Shown here piece after piece: positions 51,117 to 58,948 of a stretch of 64,000 nucleotides of DNA. This stretch comes from Barnesiella merdipullorum. GTDB lineage: Bacteria > Bacteroidota > Bacteroidia > Bacteroidales > Barnesiellaceae. Numbering within the stretch: position 1 is the first letter of the stretch; each line of letters opens with the position of its first letter. The notes under the pieces are model-generated. The model saw only the letters and a program-made list of their open reading frames with translations. It was not told where the DNA came from and ran no database searches. The stretch is taken from NCBI GenBank assembly GCA_019116365.1, contig DXBT01000025.1, forward strand, positions 101,847 through 165,846, in the 5' to 3' direction. The position numbers were made by a program, and so were the translations under genes.

Positions 51117-51716
51117 TTATTTCTTGGCTGCGGCATAACGTTTGTTCAGCAACTCGACAACCTCGTTGGTGATATCGTAGGCGGGGTTGATGTAGAGGGT
51201 ACTGGCGTTGTTGAAGATAGCCTCGTATTTCTTGTCTTTGTTGTATTCTTTGATGAAGGTGTTGATCGAGTCGTTCATTTGCATGAGCATTTTTTGTTGC
51301 TCGAGCATATTCTCGTTGTCGAGACGTTGGGCATACTCCTGCAAGTCGGCAGCTTTCTTTTCGAGACGTTGGTACTCTTGCTGAGCTCTTTCGGGCGAGA
51401 GGAAGGCATTGTTTTGATATTTCCGTTGGAAATCGTCCTGCTCTTTCTTCAGCTGTCTTGCCTTTTCGTTGATTGAGGCACGGGCATTTTCCTGTTTGTT
51501 GATCATCTTCTCGTTGAGATCTTTGGCGAAGTTGTATTTAGAGAGCAACGAGTCCACGTTGATGTAGGCGATGGGTAATTTCCCCTCAAGAGCAGTAGCC
51601 GAAGCGGCATCGTTGGAGGGTTGATTGGATGTGTTTTGTTTGTTACCACATTGTACCATCAGTAAAGAAATGGCAATCACAGCTGTAGTCCGGATTGCAA
51701 GGGTAAAAGTCTTCAT
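51117..51716 (-). CDS. OmpH/Skp-like periplasmic chaperone (lipoprotein)
   Basis: 199 residues. Lipobox (LLMVQC) after the signal, then the OmpH beta-strand IAYINVDSLLSKYNFAKDLNEKM, a long charged coiled-coil hairpin (about 75-160), and the return strand INPAYDITNEVVELLNKRY. Skp-like trimers hold unfolded outer-membrane proteins. The lipid anchor is a difference from soluble Skp. The small membrane protein gene lies 30 bases upstream on the same strand. Confidence 0.9.
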   Translation of the reverse strand: MKTFTLAIRTTAVIAISLLMVQCGNKQNTSNQPSNDAASATALEGKLPIAYINVDSLLSKYNFAKDLNEKMINKQENARASINEKARQLKKEQDDFQRKYQNNAFLSPERAQQEYQRLEKKAADLQEYAQRLDNENMLEQQKMLMQMNDSINTFIKEYNKDKKYEAIFNNASTLYINPAYDITNEVVELLNKRYAAAKK

Positions 51717-51745
51717 GTTATTTATCAGTCTAAAATTTTATATCG

Positions 51746-51937
51746 TTATATACCTTTCTCCTTCCTCTCCTGAGCATCGGTAGAGACAGCGCAGGAGATC
51801 CCTTTTTTACGCAGATATTTGTTGTCGCTGATATGCATACTGGGAAACCGACCTCCTTTTACAAAGAAAACTCTTACCCCCAAAAGAGCTACAGCCAATG
51901 CAAGAAATCCTGCGGTAAAAAGTAAAATATTCCACAT
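51746..51937 (-). CDS. Small conserved membrane protein, unknown
   Basis: 63 residues: one N-terminal hydrophobic helix (NILLFTAGFLALAVALLGVRVFFV) then a polar tail KGGRFPSMHISDNKYLRKKG followed by ISCAVSTDAQERK. I believe proteins of this kind recur in Bacteroidetes, but I know of no function. ATG 51937 directly precedes the helix; longer upstream extensions look non-coding and run into the repeat at 51960-52031. Probably cotranscribed with the OmpH-like gene. Confidence 0.6.
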   Translation of the reverse strand: MWNILLFTAGFLALAVALLGVRVFFVKGGRFPSMHISDNKYLRKKGISCAVSTDAQERKEKGI

Positions 51938-51959
51938 CCTTATTGTACTTAAAAATATA

Positions 51960-52031
51960 GGAGCCGGTTGGGTGCAGGCATTTGAAAACTTGGTTTTCAT
52001 TTGTCTTTGCACACTCCTTTCACTATATTTG
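51960..52031 (+). repeat. Promoter-bearing repeat, locus 6 (plus)
   Basis: GGAGCCGGTTGGGTGCAGGC, hairpin GAAAAC-TTG-GTTTTC, ATTTGTCTTTGCACACTCC, TTTCAC and the box TATATTTG (52024-52031). It points to pepD, whose start lies 220 bases downstream. A minus-strand TATATTTG (52110-52117) lies in the same gap. The rest of 51938-52253 shows no gene. Confidence 0.65.
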
Positions 52032-52253
52032 TATAGTAAAAACAAAGACTCTCGGCAGGGTAATAACAAACGGCTTGGTTGTGTATGCCTTACGGTTGTC
52101 TTTGCTGTGCAAATATAGGAAAGGAAAATGTGAATTTGGTCGAAGAATAGAAATATTTTGACGATAGAATCGGTAAAAACGGGAATTTTAACATAATTTT
52201 TTTTGAGTACAGATAGTTTAGCAATGAACAGATTGTAACTAAAATAGAAGAAT

Positions 52254-53711
52254 ATGGAGATTAAAGAACTGAAACCATCATCAATTTGGCACTATTTTGA
52301 TGCCATTACCAAAGTTCCTCGTCCTTCGAAAAAGGAGGAGCGTATTCGCGAGTTCCTGTTGGCTTTCGCCCGGGAGCAAAACCTGGATGCCCGGGTCGAT
52401 AAAACGGGCAACGTGGTTATTACCAAAGAGGCTACGCCCGGTTGCGAAGGTGCCCCCACGGTTATCTTGCAGGCTCACATGGATATGGTGTGCGAGAAGA
52501 ACGGCGATGTGAAACATGACTTTGAGCACGACCCCATCGAGACGTATGTCGATGGCGAGTGGGTGAAGGCTCGGGGTACAACGTTGGGTGCCGACAACGG
52601 TATAGGTATAGCTGCCGCACTGGCTGTGCTCTCTGACAAGGAGCTGAAGCATGGCCGTGTACAGGCTCTGTTTACCGTCGATGAGGAGACGGGACTGACC
52701 GGAGCTTTCGGGTTGGAAGCCGGCATGATCGATGGCAAGTATCTGTTGAACCTCGACTCGGAAGATGAGGCCGAGATCTTTATCGGGTGTGCCGGTGGTA
52801 TCGACACTACTTCGACTTTTACCTACAAACAGGAGCCTGTTCCGGCCGGCAAGTTCTTTTTGCGGGTCGAGGTGAAGAACCTGTTGGGTGGTCACTCGGG
52901 TGGCGATATTCACCTGGGACGTGGCAATGCCAACAAGTTGCTGGCCCGTTTCTTGTGGATGTGCATGCAACGTCACGAGATGCACTTGTGTGCCATCGAC
53001 GGTGGTAATCTGCGCAATGCCATCCCGCGTGAGGCAATGGCCGTGATTGCCGTGAACCCCGAGGATAAGGAGACGATTCGTGCCGAGGTGAATCATTTTG
53101 CTGCCGACGTGGCTGCCGAATTGAGTAGCGTAGATCCGCAAGTGACGGTCGATGTGGCTACGGCCGATACCCCCGAGTTTATGATTGAAGACCGGGTGGC
53201 TCGCTCGTTGATAAGCGCGCTCTATGCCGCACCTCACGGGGTGATTGCCATGAGTCACGATATCGAGGGGCTGGTAGAGACCTCGACCAACCTGGCCTCG
53301 GTGAAGATGACCGAGCCGGGCAAGATTGTGGTGGCTACGAGTCAGCGCAGCTCGGTAGAGTCGGAGAAATATGATATTGCTTATCAAATCGAGTGCCTCT
53401 TCCGCATGGCCGGTGCCGAGCCTACGCATGGCGACGGTTATCCCGGATGGAAACCCAATATGCACTCTCACATCAAGGATGTGGCTGTGGCTGCCTATGA
53501 GGAGTTGTATCAACAGACACCGGCTATCAAGGCTATCCATGCCGGTCTCGAGTGCGGCTTGTTCCTGACGAAGTATCCGCAACTCGATATGATTTCGTTC
53601 GGTCCCACACTGCGGGGTGTTCACTCGCCCGACGAGATGATGCATATCCCGGCTGTAGAGAAGTTCTGGAATCACCTGGTATTGATTCTGGAAAAGGTGG
53701 CTGCCGAGTAA
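52254..53711 (+). CDS. pepD: Xaa-His dipeptidase / beta-alanyl-dipeptidase family (M20C)
   Basis: 485 residues. The dinuclear zinc motifs of M20 peptidases are present: QAHMDMVCEKN, TLGADNGIGIAAALAVL, TVDEETGLTGAFGL and, near the end, IHAGLECGLF. The lid domain carries LLGGHSGGDIHLGRGNANKLLARFLW. It cleaves dipeptides, often Xaa-His, in the cytoplasm; no signal peptide. A strong terminator follows. Confidence 0.96.
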   Translation: MEIKELKPSSIWHYFDAITKVPRPSKKEERIREFLLAFAREQNLDARVDKTGNVVITKEATPGCEGAPTVILQAHMDMVCEKNGDVKHDFEHDPIETYVDGEWVKARGTTLGADNGIGIAAALAVLSDKELKHGRVQALFTVDEETGLTGAFGLEAGMIDGKYLLNLDSEDEAEIFIGCAGGIDTTSTFTYKQEPVPAGKFFLRVEVKNLLGGHSGGDIHLGRGNANKLLARFLWMCMQRHEMHLCAIDGGNLRNAIPREAMAVIAVNPEDKETIRAEVNHFAADVAAELSSVDPQVTVDVATADTPEFMIEDRVARSLISALYAAPHGVIAMSHDIEGLVETSTNLASVKMTEPGKIVVATSQRSSVESEKYDIAYQIECLFRMAGAEPTHGDGYPGWKPNMHSHIKDVAVAAYEELYQQTPAIKAIHAGLECGLFLTKYPQLDMISFGPTLRGVHSPDEMMHIPAVEKFWNHLVLILEKVAAE

Positions 53712-53789
53712 TCGAAAGGGGTTTGGTGAGCGGAGGAGGTTGATCTCCTTCGTTTGCTGCCCGACAGATTCCGGCCCGCGATCAAGCAT

Positions 53790-53823
53790 AAAAAAAGGGG
53801 AGGCAATTGCCTCCCCTTTTTTT
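53790..53823. terminator. Bidirectional terminator
   Basis: 15-bp palindromic stem (53790-53804 / 53809-53823) with an AATT loop and seven A / seven T at the ends, between pepD and the converging DUF3332 gene. Confidence 0.95.
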
Positions 53824-53840
53824 ATGGAATCTATAAGGTC

Positions 53841-54398
53841 TTATTTCAGAGCCAGGTTGAGATTGCAGTGTTGGGCTGCTTCTTGATAGGCCATTACGCC
53901 GGCTTGAGAGAGTTCAACCACTACTTCGTTACCGTCAACACCCGGCAATTTTACATGGTTCTCATCGACGAAGGTCATGAATTTGGTCGTTTCGCCATTG
54001 GCCGATACAGACCACGAGTTGTCGCTGCTGTCGAATACGAAACCGATGGTCGAGTTGTCGGCCGTGTTGGTAATCGTGTAGCCGTCTTTGTCGGTCTTTA
54101 CCAGATAGATATCGCCGTTTTCGCCTTTCACCTCTTTGGTCGAAGACTTGGCAACGAGGTTGTTTCCGGTCCAGAATTCAATGGAGTTGAGGATGATAAC
54201 ATCGGCTGCCACGGTTAACTCATAAACCGGGATGATATGGAATGCGATAAACACGAGTTCGTTTACAAATTTATTGCCTACGCCTTCGTTCCAGCTGAGA
54301 ACTTTGTTGGTGAGACTGAAAGAACCGATACAGGAAGAGAAGCAAAGAGTAGCTGCTAATGTAAGGGCCATGGCCATGTTCAGTTTGTTCTTTTTCAT
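53841..54398 (-). CDS. DUF3332 family lipoprotein
   Basis: 185 residues with a lipobox (CFSSCIGSF), followed by the DUF3332 signature LTNKVLSWNEGVGNKFVNELVFIAFHIIPVYELTVAADVIILNSIEFWTGNN. The C-terminal half is beta-rich. Function is not known. Monocistronic: terminator downstream, and an AT-rich gap of 133 bases to mltF upstream. Confidence 0.9.
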   Translation of the reverse strand: MKKNKLNMAMALTLAATLCFSSCIGSFSLTNKVLSWNEGVGNKFVNELVFIAFHIIPVYELTVAADVIILNSIEFWTGNNLVAKSSTKEVKGENGDIYLVKTDKDGYTITNTADNSTIGFVFDSSDNSWSVSANGETTKFMTFVDENHVKLPGVDGNEVVVELSQAGVMAYQEAAQHCNLNLALK

Positions 54399-54531
54399 CG
54401 TTTTAAATTTTTAGTTAGAAAATTATGTAATGTACAAAATTCAGTGTGTGAAGAGAAATGCATGGTACTCGAAGAGAGGCCGTGCAGCAATTCATCTATA
54501 CAAAGATAAAAATTTTTGGAGAAAATAGTTT

Positions 54532-55926
54532 TTATAAAGGTATTTTTTCTCGGTATATTTTGTAATATCGTAACACTTCGTGTACATAGGCTACGGTTTG
54601 ACGTCCTCTGAAATAGCCGAATTTGCACACTTCGTCGTTGAAATATTCGGGGTTGCTCTTGAGCAGGATGAATTCGCTCACGTTGTCGTCCCACACATAG
54701 GGATTCTTTCCATACTTTTCGGCCAAGGCCATGGCATCGAGCACGTGTCCCAGCCCGGCGTTGTAGGCGGCCAGGATGAACTTGAGCCGTTCGTTTTTGT
54801 CTTGTATGGCTGCAAGGCTCTTGTTGAGCGATTGGATGCTTTTGACCGCTGCACTCAGGTTCTTCTCGGGATTGGTAATCTCTTGGGGCGACACCCCGAA
54901 GGCTTGGGCTGTGCGGGGCATCAGTTGCATGAGTCCTCGGGCTCCAGCCCACGATACGGCCAGCGTGTCGAAGTGCGACTCGTTATAGGCTTGGGCGGCG
55001 AGGATGCGCCAATCCCAATCGATTTCACGGGCGTATTTCTTGAACAGGTGGTCATAGATTGATATCTGACCCTTCGATACTGACAGCACGGCCGAGGTAG
55101 GAAACGATTTGCTCAACTCGAAATAACGGCGTGAGATGCTGCGGTAGGAGTCGGACTTTTGGTTCTCCTTGACCCATTGGTCAATGGCTTGAGCCAGGGC
55201 CGGCGAGCTCTTGCGCACGGCCCACGATGCCCGTTGGGGAAAACTCACCTGCAGGTGTATGTCGATGTTGTTGTAGTAGGTGCGGTTCAACTGGGCCAGG
55301 TTGTTGTCGGCCAGGGTATAGGGAATCTCGCCGGTCGATACCATCTCGATGAGTTCTTCGGTCACCACCGTGTCTTTGTTGATGTGGTGTATGTGTATGC
55401 CGCCGCCCAACTCGTTGTTGAGGTTGTTGATGCGCTCCTCATATTTCGACCCGGCTTCGACATAGACGTCTTTCCCGATGAGATCGACCACGTCGTTGAT
55501 CATCTCGCTCTTGGGCTTGCGGGGTTGGATGAGCACCTGGTGGGTGATGTTTTCGGCGCCGCAATAGATCCATTCGTCTTTGGCATCGCCAATGATGGGC
55601 ATCTCGTAGGCGATGATATCGCCTTCGCCCCGTTGCAGCATCTCGGTGAGGTGCTTGATGTTGTCGGCCACGATGACGGTGGTTTTCAGCCCGTAGTGGT
55701 CGGCAAATTGTTTGATGTGTTCATATTCATAACCCATCTCCTCACCCCGGTAGAGGAAGTAGGAGGTCGAGCTGTAAAGCGTGAGAACCCGCAGTTCGCC
55801 CCGTTCACAAATGGAGTCGAAGTCGTTGGGCACATCTTCTGCGGTGTGCTGTTTTTTCCCACCGCAGGCTGTGACCAGGCAGAGGGCGAGGAGCGTGTAT
55901 ATCCAGCGGGATAGGGTCCTCGACAT
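54532..55926 (-). CDS. mltF: Membrane-bound lytic transglycosylase F-like lipoprotein
   Basis: 464 residues: lipobox (LCLVTAC), a periplasmic solute-binding-like domain (about 35-275, GELRVLTLYSSTSYFLYRGEEMGYEYEHI), then a GH23 lytic transglycosylase domain with catalytic Glu in AAQAYNESHFDTLAVSWAGARGLMQLMP and AAYNAGLGHVLDAM. It cleaves peptidoglycan glycan strands to anhydromuropeptides. It starts 4 bases after the udk stop. Confidence 0.95.
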   Translation of the reverse strand: MSRTLSRWIYTLLALCLVTACGGKKQHTAEDVPNDFDSICERGELRVLTLYSSTSYFLYRGEEMGYEYEHIKQFADHYGLKTTVIVADNIKHLTEMLQRGEGDIIAYEMPIIGDAKDEWIYCGAENITHQVLIQPRKPKSEMINDVVDLIGKDVYVEAGSKYEERINNLNNELGGGIHIHHINKDTVVTEELIEMVSTGEIPYTLADNNLAQLNRTYYNNIDIHLQVSFPQRASWAVRKSSPALAQAIDQWVKENQKSDSYRSISRRYFELSKSFPTSAVLSVSKGQISIYDHLFKKYAREIDWDWRILAAQAYNESHFDTLAVSWAGARGLMQLMPRTAQAFGVSPQEITNPEKNLSAAVKSIQSLNKSLAAIQDKNERLKFILAAYNAGLGHVLDAMALAEKYGKNPYVWDDNVSEFILLKSNPEYFNDEVCKFGYFRGRQTVAYVHEVLRYYKIYREKIPL

Positions 55927-55930
55927 AGGC

Positions 55931-56542
55931 TTACCCGTTGAGCTTGTGAGAGATGAAGTTGGTCATAATCTCGATAGCCACCGTGTTGTGGCCGCCTTGC
56001 GGGATGATGATGTCGGCATAGCGTTTGGTGGGCTCGATGTGTTGCAGGTGCATGGGTTTGAGTACTCGCTGGTAGCGATCGATGACCATCTCGACGGTGC
56101 GTCCCCGCTCGATGATGTCGCGGTTGATTACCCGTATGAGGCGATCGTCGGCATCGGCATCGACAAAGACTTTCATATCCATCATGTTGCGCAGCTCTTC
56201 GTTGCAGAGGATGAGGATACCCTCGACGATGATGATATCGCGTGGCTCGACGGTAATCGTCTCTTTCGACCGGGTACAGGTGAGAAACGAGTAGATGGGT
56301 TGTTGGATGGGACGGCCTGCCTTCAGCTCCTTGAGGTGGTTGACCAACAGGTCGAAGTCGATGGCGGCCGGCTCGTCGAAGTTGATATTCTGGCGTTCCT
56401 CTACCGGTACGTCGCTGCTATCCCAGTAGTAGGAGTCTTGCGGAATAACGGCTGTTTGCCCGGGAGGCAGGCTTTCGATGATTTTTCTTACGACGGTGGT
56501 TTTGCCCGACCCGGTTCCACCGGCTATTCCTATGATCAACAT
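55931..56542 (-). CDS. udk: Uridine kinase
   Basis: 203 residues, P-loop kinase of pyrimidine salvage (uridine/cytidine to UMP/CMP). Walker A GGTGSGKT (8-15), PQDSYYWDSS with the catalytic Asp, the nucleoside-site NFDEPAAIDFDLL, and the LID region RLIRVINRDIIERGR. It lies between purM (30 bases) and mltF (4 bases), the same strand. Confidence 0.96.
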   Translation of the reverse strand: MLIIGIAGGTGSGKTTVVRKIIESLPPGQTAVIPQDSYYWDSSDVPVEERQNINFDEPAAIDFDLLVNHLKELKAGRPIQQPIYSFLTCTRSKETITVEPRDIIIVEGILILCNEELRNMMDMKVFVDADADDRLIRVINRDIIERGRTVEMVIDRYQRVLKPMHLQHIEPTKRYADIIIPQGGHNTVAIEIMTNFISHKLNG

Positions 56543-56572
56543 AATGGTTTGGTTTGAAGGGTGAAACGATTT

Positions 56573-57742
56573 TTATTTGTATTCAAACCGGCCTTTGTCC
56601 GATTCGATAATTAATTCGTTGTGATCGGCTGCCTGGGTGTATCCAATAATGCGGGCGTCGATGTCGAACGACCGGCTGATGTCGATCACGCGCTGTGCAT
56701 CTTCGGCATCGACATAGATCTCCATGCGGTGACCCATGTTGAATACTTTATACATCTCGTGCCAGTCGGTACCCGATTGCTCTTGGATGATACTGAACAA
56801 GGGGGGCACGGGGAAGAGGTTGTTCTTGATAACCCGCATGTTCTCGACAAAGTGCATTACTTTGGTTTGGGCTCCACCCGAGCAGTGTACCATGCCGTGT
56901 ACGCGCGGACGCATCTCGTCGAGCAGCTTTTTGATGACGGGGGCGTAGGTGCGGGTGGGTGAGAGTACCAGCTTGCCGGCGTCGATACCCAGCTCGGCTA
57001 TCTGGTCGGTGAGTTTCAGTTTGCCCGAGTAAACCAACTCTTCGGGCACGGCGTTGTCGTAGCTCTCGGGGTATTTTTCGGCCAGGTATTTGGCAAAGAC
57101 GTCGTGGCGGGCCGAGGTGAGCCCGTTGCTGCCCATACCGCCGTTGTACTCTTTCTCGTAAGAGGCTTTGCCGTAGGACGATAGACCTACGATAACATCG
57201 CCGGGACGTATGTGTTCGTTCGATACCACATCTTTCCGTTTCATGCGGCAAGTCACGGTACTATCGACAATGATGGTTCTCACCAGATCGCCCACATCGG
57301 CGGTTTCGCCACCGGTACTGTAGGCATTTACACCCAGGCTGCGCAGCTCGGCAAGCAGCTCTTCGGTGCCGTTGATGATGGCCGAGATGACTTCGCCGGG
57401 AACCAGCAGCTTGTTGCGCCCGATGGTCGATGAGACGAGTATGTTGTCGGTGGCTCCTACACAGAGCAGGTCGTCGATGTTCATGATGAGGGCGTCTTGG
57501 GCAATGCCTCGCCACACGCTCAGATCGCCGGTTTCACGCCAATACATGTAGGCGAGCGACGATTTGGTGCCGGCCCCGTCGGCATGCATAATGTTGCAGT
57601 ACTCGGGGTCGCCGCCCAGTATGTCGGGGATGATTTTGCAGAAAGCCTTGGGAAAGATACCCTTGTCTATATTCTTGATTGCGTTGTGCACATCTTCTTT
57701 CGAAGCCGATACGCCGCGCAGGTTGTAACGTTGGTCGCTCAT
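56573..57742 (-). CDS. purM: Phosphoribosylformylglycinamidine cyclo-ligase (AIR synthetase)
   Basis: 389 residues, the longer Bacteroidetes form. It closes the imidazole ring in purine synthesis. Recognised by NIMHADGAGTKSSLAYMYWRETGDLSVWRGIAQDALIMNIDDLLCVGAT, then STGGETADVGDLVRTIIVDST, VIVGLSSYGKASYEKEYNGGMGSNGLTSARHDVF and VHGMVHCSGGAQTKV. The latter half lacks the usual short C-terminal spacing of E. coli PurM but keeps the fold motifs. It lies 62 bases downstream of cdsA. Confidence 0.93.
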   Translation of the reverse strand: MSDQRYNLRGVSASKEDVHNAIKNIDKGIFPKAFCKIIPDILGGDPEYCNIMHADGAGTKSSLAYMYWRETGDLSVWRGIAQDALIMNIDDLLCVGATDNILVSSTIGRNKLLVPGEVISAIINGTEELLAELRSLGVNAYSTGGETADVGDLVRTIIVDSTVTCRMKRKDVVSNEHIRPGDVIVGLSSYGKASYEKEYNGGMGSNGLTSARHDVFAKYLAEKYPESYDNAVPEELVYSGKLKLTDQIAELGIDAGKLVLSPTRTYAPVIKKLLDEMRPRVHGMVHCSGGAQTKVMHFVENMRVIKNNLFPVPPLFSIIQEQSGTDWHEMYKVFNMGHRMEIYVDAEDAQRVIDISRSFDIDARIIGYTQAADHNELIIESDKGRFEYK

Positions 57743-57804
57743 AGGTGTGTGTAATTGTCGATTACAAAATTAGTGTAAAAAAGATATTGGTGCAAGTATC
57801 TGTA

Positions 57805-58650
57805 TTATAAAACGAATGTCAAGAAGATGTATATGATGGGTGAGGCTAGCAGCTCGCTGTCGAACCGGTCGAGGATGCCTCCGTGACCGGGGAGCAGTTT
57901 GCCAGAATCCTTGGCTCCGGCGGTGCGTTTGAGCAGCGATTCGCACAGGTCACCCCATGTCGAGAATATTGAGGTGAGTACACCCATGACAACCCATTGT
58001 ACGGTGGTGAGCATGCCGGGTATGATGTAGTTGAGACACAGACCGAGGATGATGCAGAAGAGCAACCCGCCGAAGAATCCCTCCCACGATTTTTTGGGTG
58101 AGATGCGCTCGAAGAGCCGGTGGCGTCCCAAGGTACTGCCTACGACATAGGCACCGGTGTCGTTGATCCAGATGAAGGCAAAGAGAGCCATCAGTATGTA
58201 TTCGGGGTGCCCGTATAGCAATTGGTACTCGGTGTTGTATCCCCACACACCCAGCAATGCGAGGGGCAGTACGATGTAGATGTGCCCCAGTATGCTGTAG
58301 GCCCAACTGGCGATGGGCGATTTCTCGGGCGAGATATAGAGTTGGATGATGGGGCGGGCAATCAGATAAATCAGGTAGGTGAGTATCGAGGCTTTGTGCA
58401 GTGACTCGGGGAATTGTCCCGAAAAGGTGAAGGTCGAGAGGAAGAGAGCGCAGGCTCCTGCCAGGTCGATGACAAATAGTAATTGGTCGAAAGGTCGTCC
58501 GAATCGGGTGAGGTTGAGAAACTCGACATACCCCAACAGGGCAATGATACCAAATACACATAAAAAGGCATAGGCGCCTGTCAGGACTGCTGCCGTGACG
58601 ATCGCGATGAATAAAATACCGGTAAAGGTTCGGGTCAGTAGATTTTTCAC
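57805..58650 (-). CDS. cdsA: Phosphatidate cytidylyltransferase
   Basis: 281 residues with about eight transmembrane helices. The CDP-alcohol-forming signature is at the C-terminus: SLLKRTAGAKDSGKLLPGHGGILDRFDS, with IWINDTGAYVVGSTLGRHRLFERISPKKSWEG before it. It makes CDP-diacylglycerol for all phospholipids. It is downstream of ftsH but separated by a terminator at 58882-58913, with its own minus-strand TATATTTG box at 58814-58821. Confidence 0.96.
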   Translation of the reverse strand: MKNLLTRTFTGILFIAIVTAAVLTGAYAFLCVFGIIALLGYVEFLNLTRFGRPFDQLLFVIDLAGACALFLSTFTFSGQFPESLHKASILTYLIYLIARPIIQLYISPEKSPIASWAYSILGHIYIVLPLALLGVWGYNTEYQLLYGHPEYILMALFAFIWINDTGAYVVGSTLGRHRLFERISPKKSWEGFFGGLLFCIILGLCLNYIIPGMLTTVQWVVMGVLTSIFSTWGDLCESLLKRTAGAKDSGKLLPGHGGILDRFDSELLASPIIYIFLTFVL

Positions 58651-58813
58651 GGTCTCTTATTTTTGATGAATAATTAATACAAGTGAGAGGCAATGTAAAG
58701 AGCCAGGCTCAATCTCTTGCTTGTCTCTCTTATATATATGTAAGGTGAAAGTTCTGGTTCATGAGAATCCGGTGGAACTCAATTGAACTATGACAGTCGC
58801 CTTATATGACCTA

Positions 58814-58821
58814 CAAATATA
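58814..58821 (-). promoter_or_regulatory. -7 box upstream of cdsA
   Basis: TATATTTG on the minus strand, 164 bases before the cdsA start, between the ftsH terminator and cdsA. The leader in between has no recognisable element. Confidence 0.45.
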
Positions 58822-58881
58822 GTTATTATCACCTAAAGACGGTCCTTCTTCGGTCCTCTTTTTTGCCGGACTTCATAAAAA

Positions 58882-58913
58882 AAGAGATACCGTTGCAAAG
58901 AACGGTATCTCTT
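58882..58913 (-). terminator. ftsH terminator
   Basis: Perfect 13-bp stem (58882-58894 / 58901-58913), 6-base loop, followed by seven T on the minus strand, 36 bases past the ftsH stop. Confidence 0.92.
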
Positions 58914-58948
58914 GAATGGGGCTATTGCATTGAGCCAGTGGACATGAA

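Noticed and set aside
52281..53789. A 502-codon open frame antisense to pepD
   Set aside because: It covers pepD and its terminator exactly, and the translation is His/Arg-rich without domain features.
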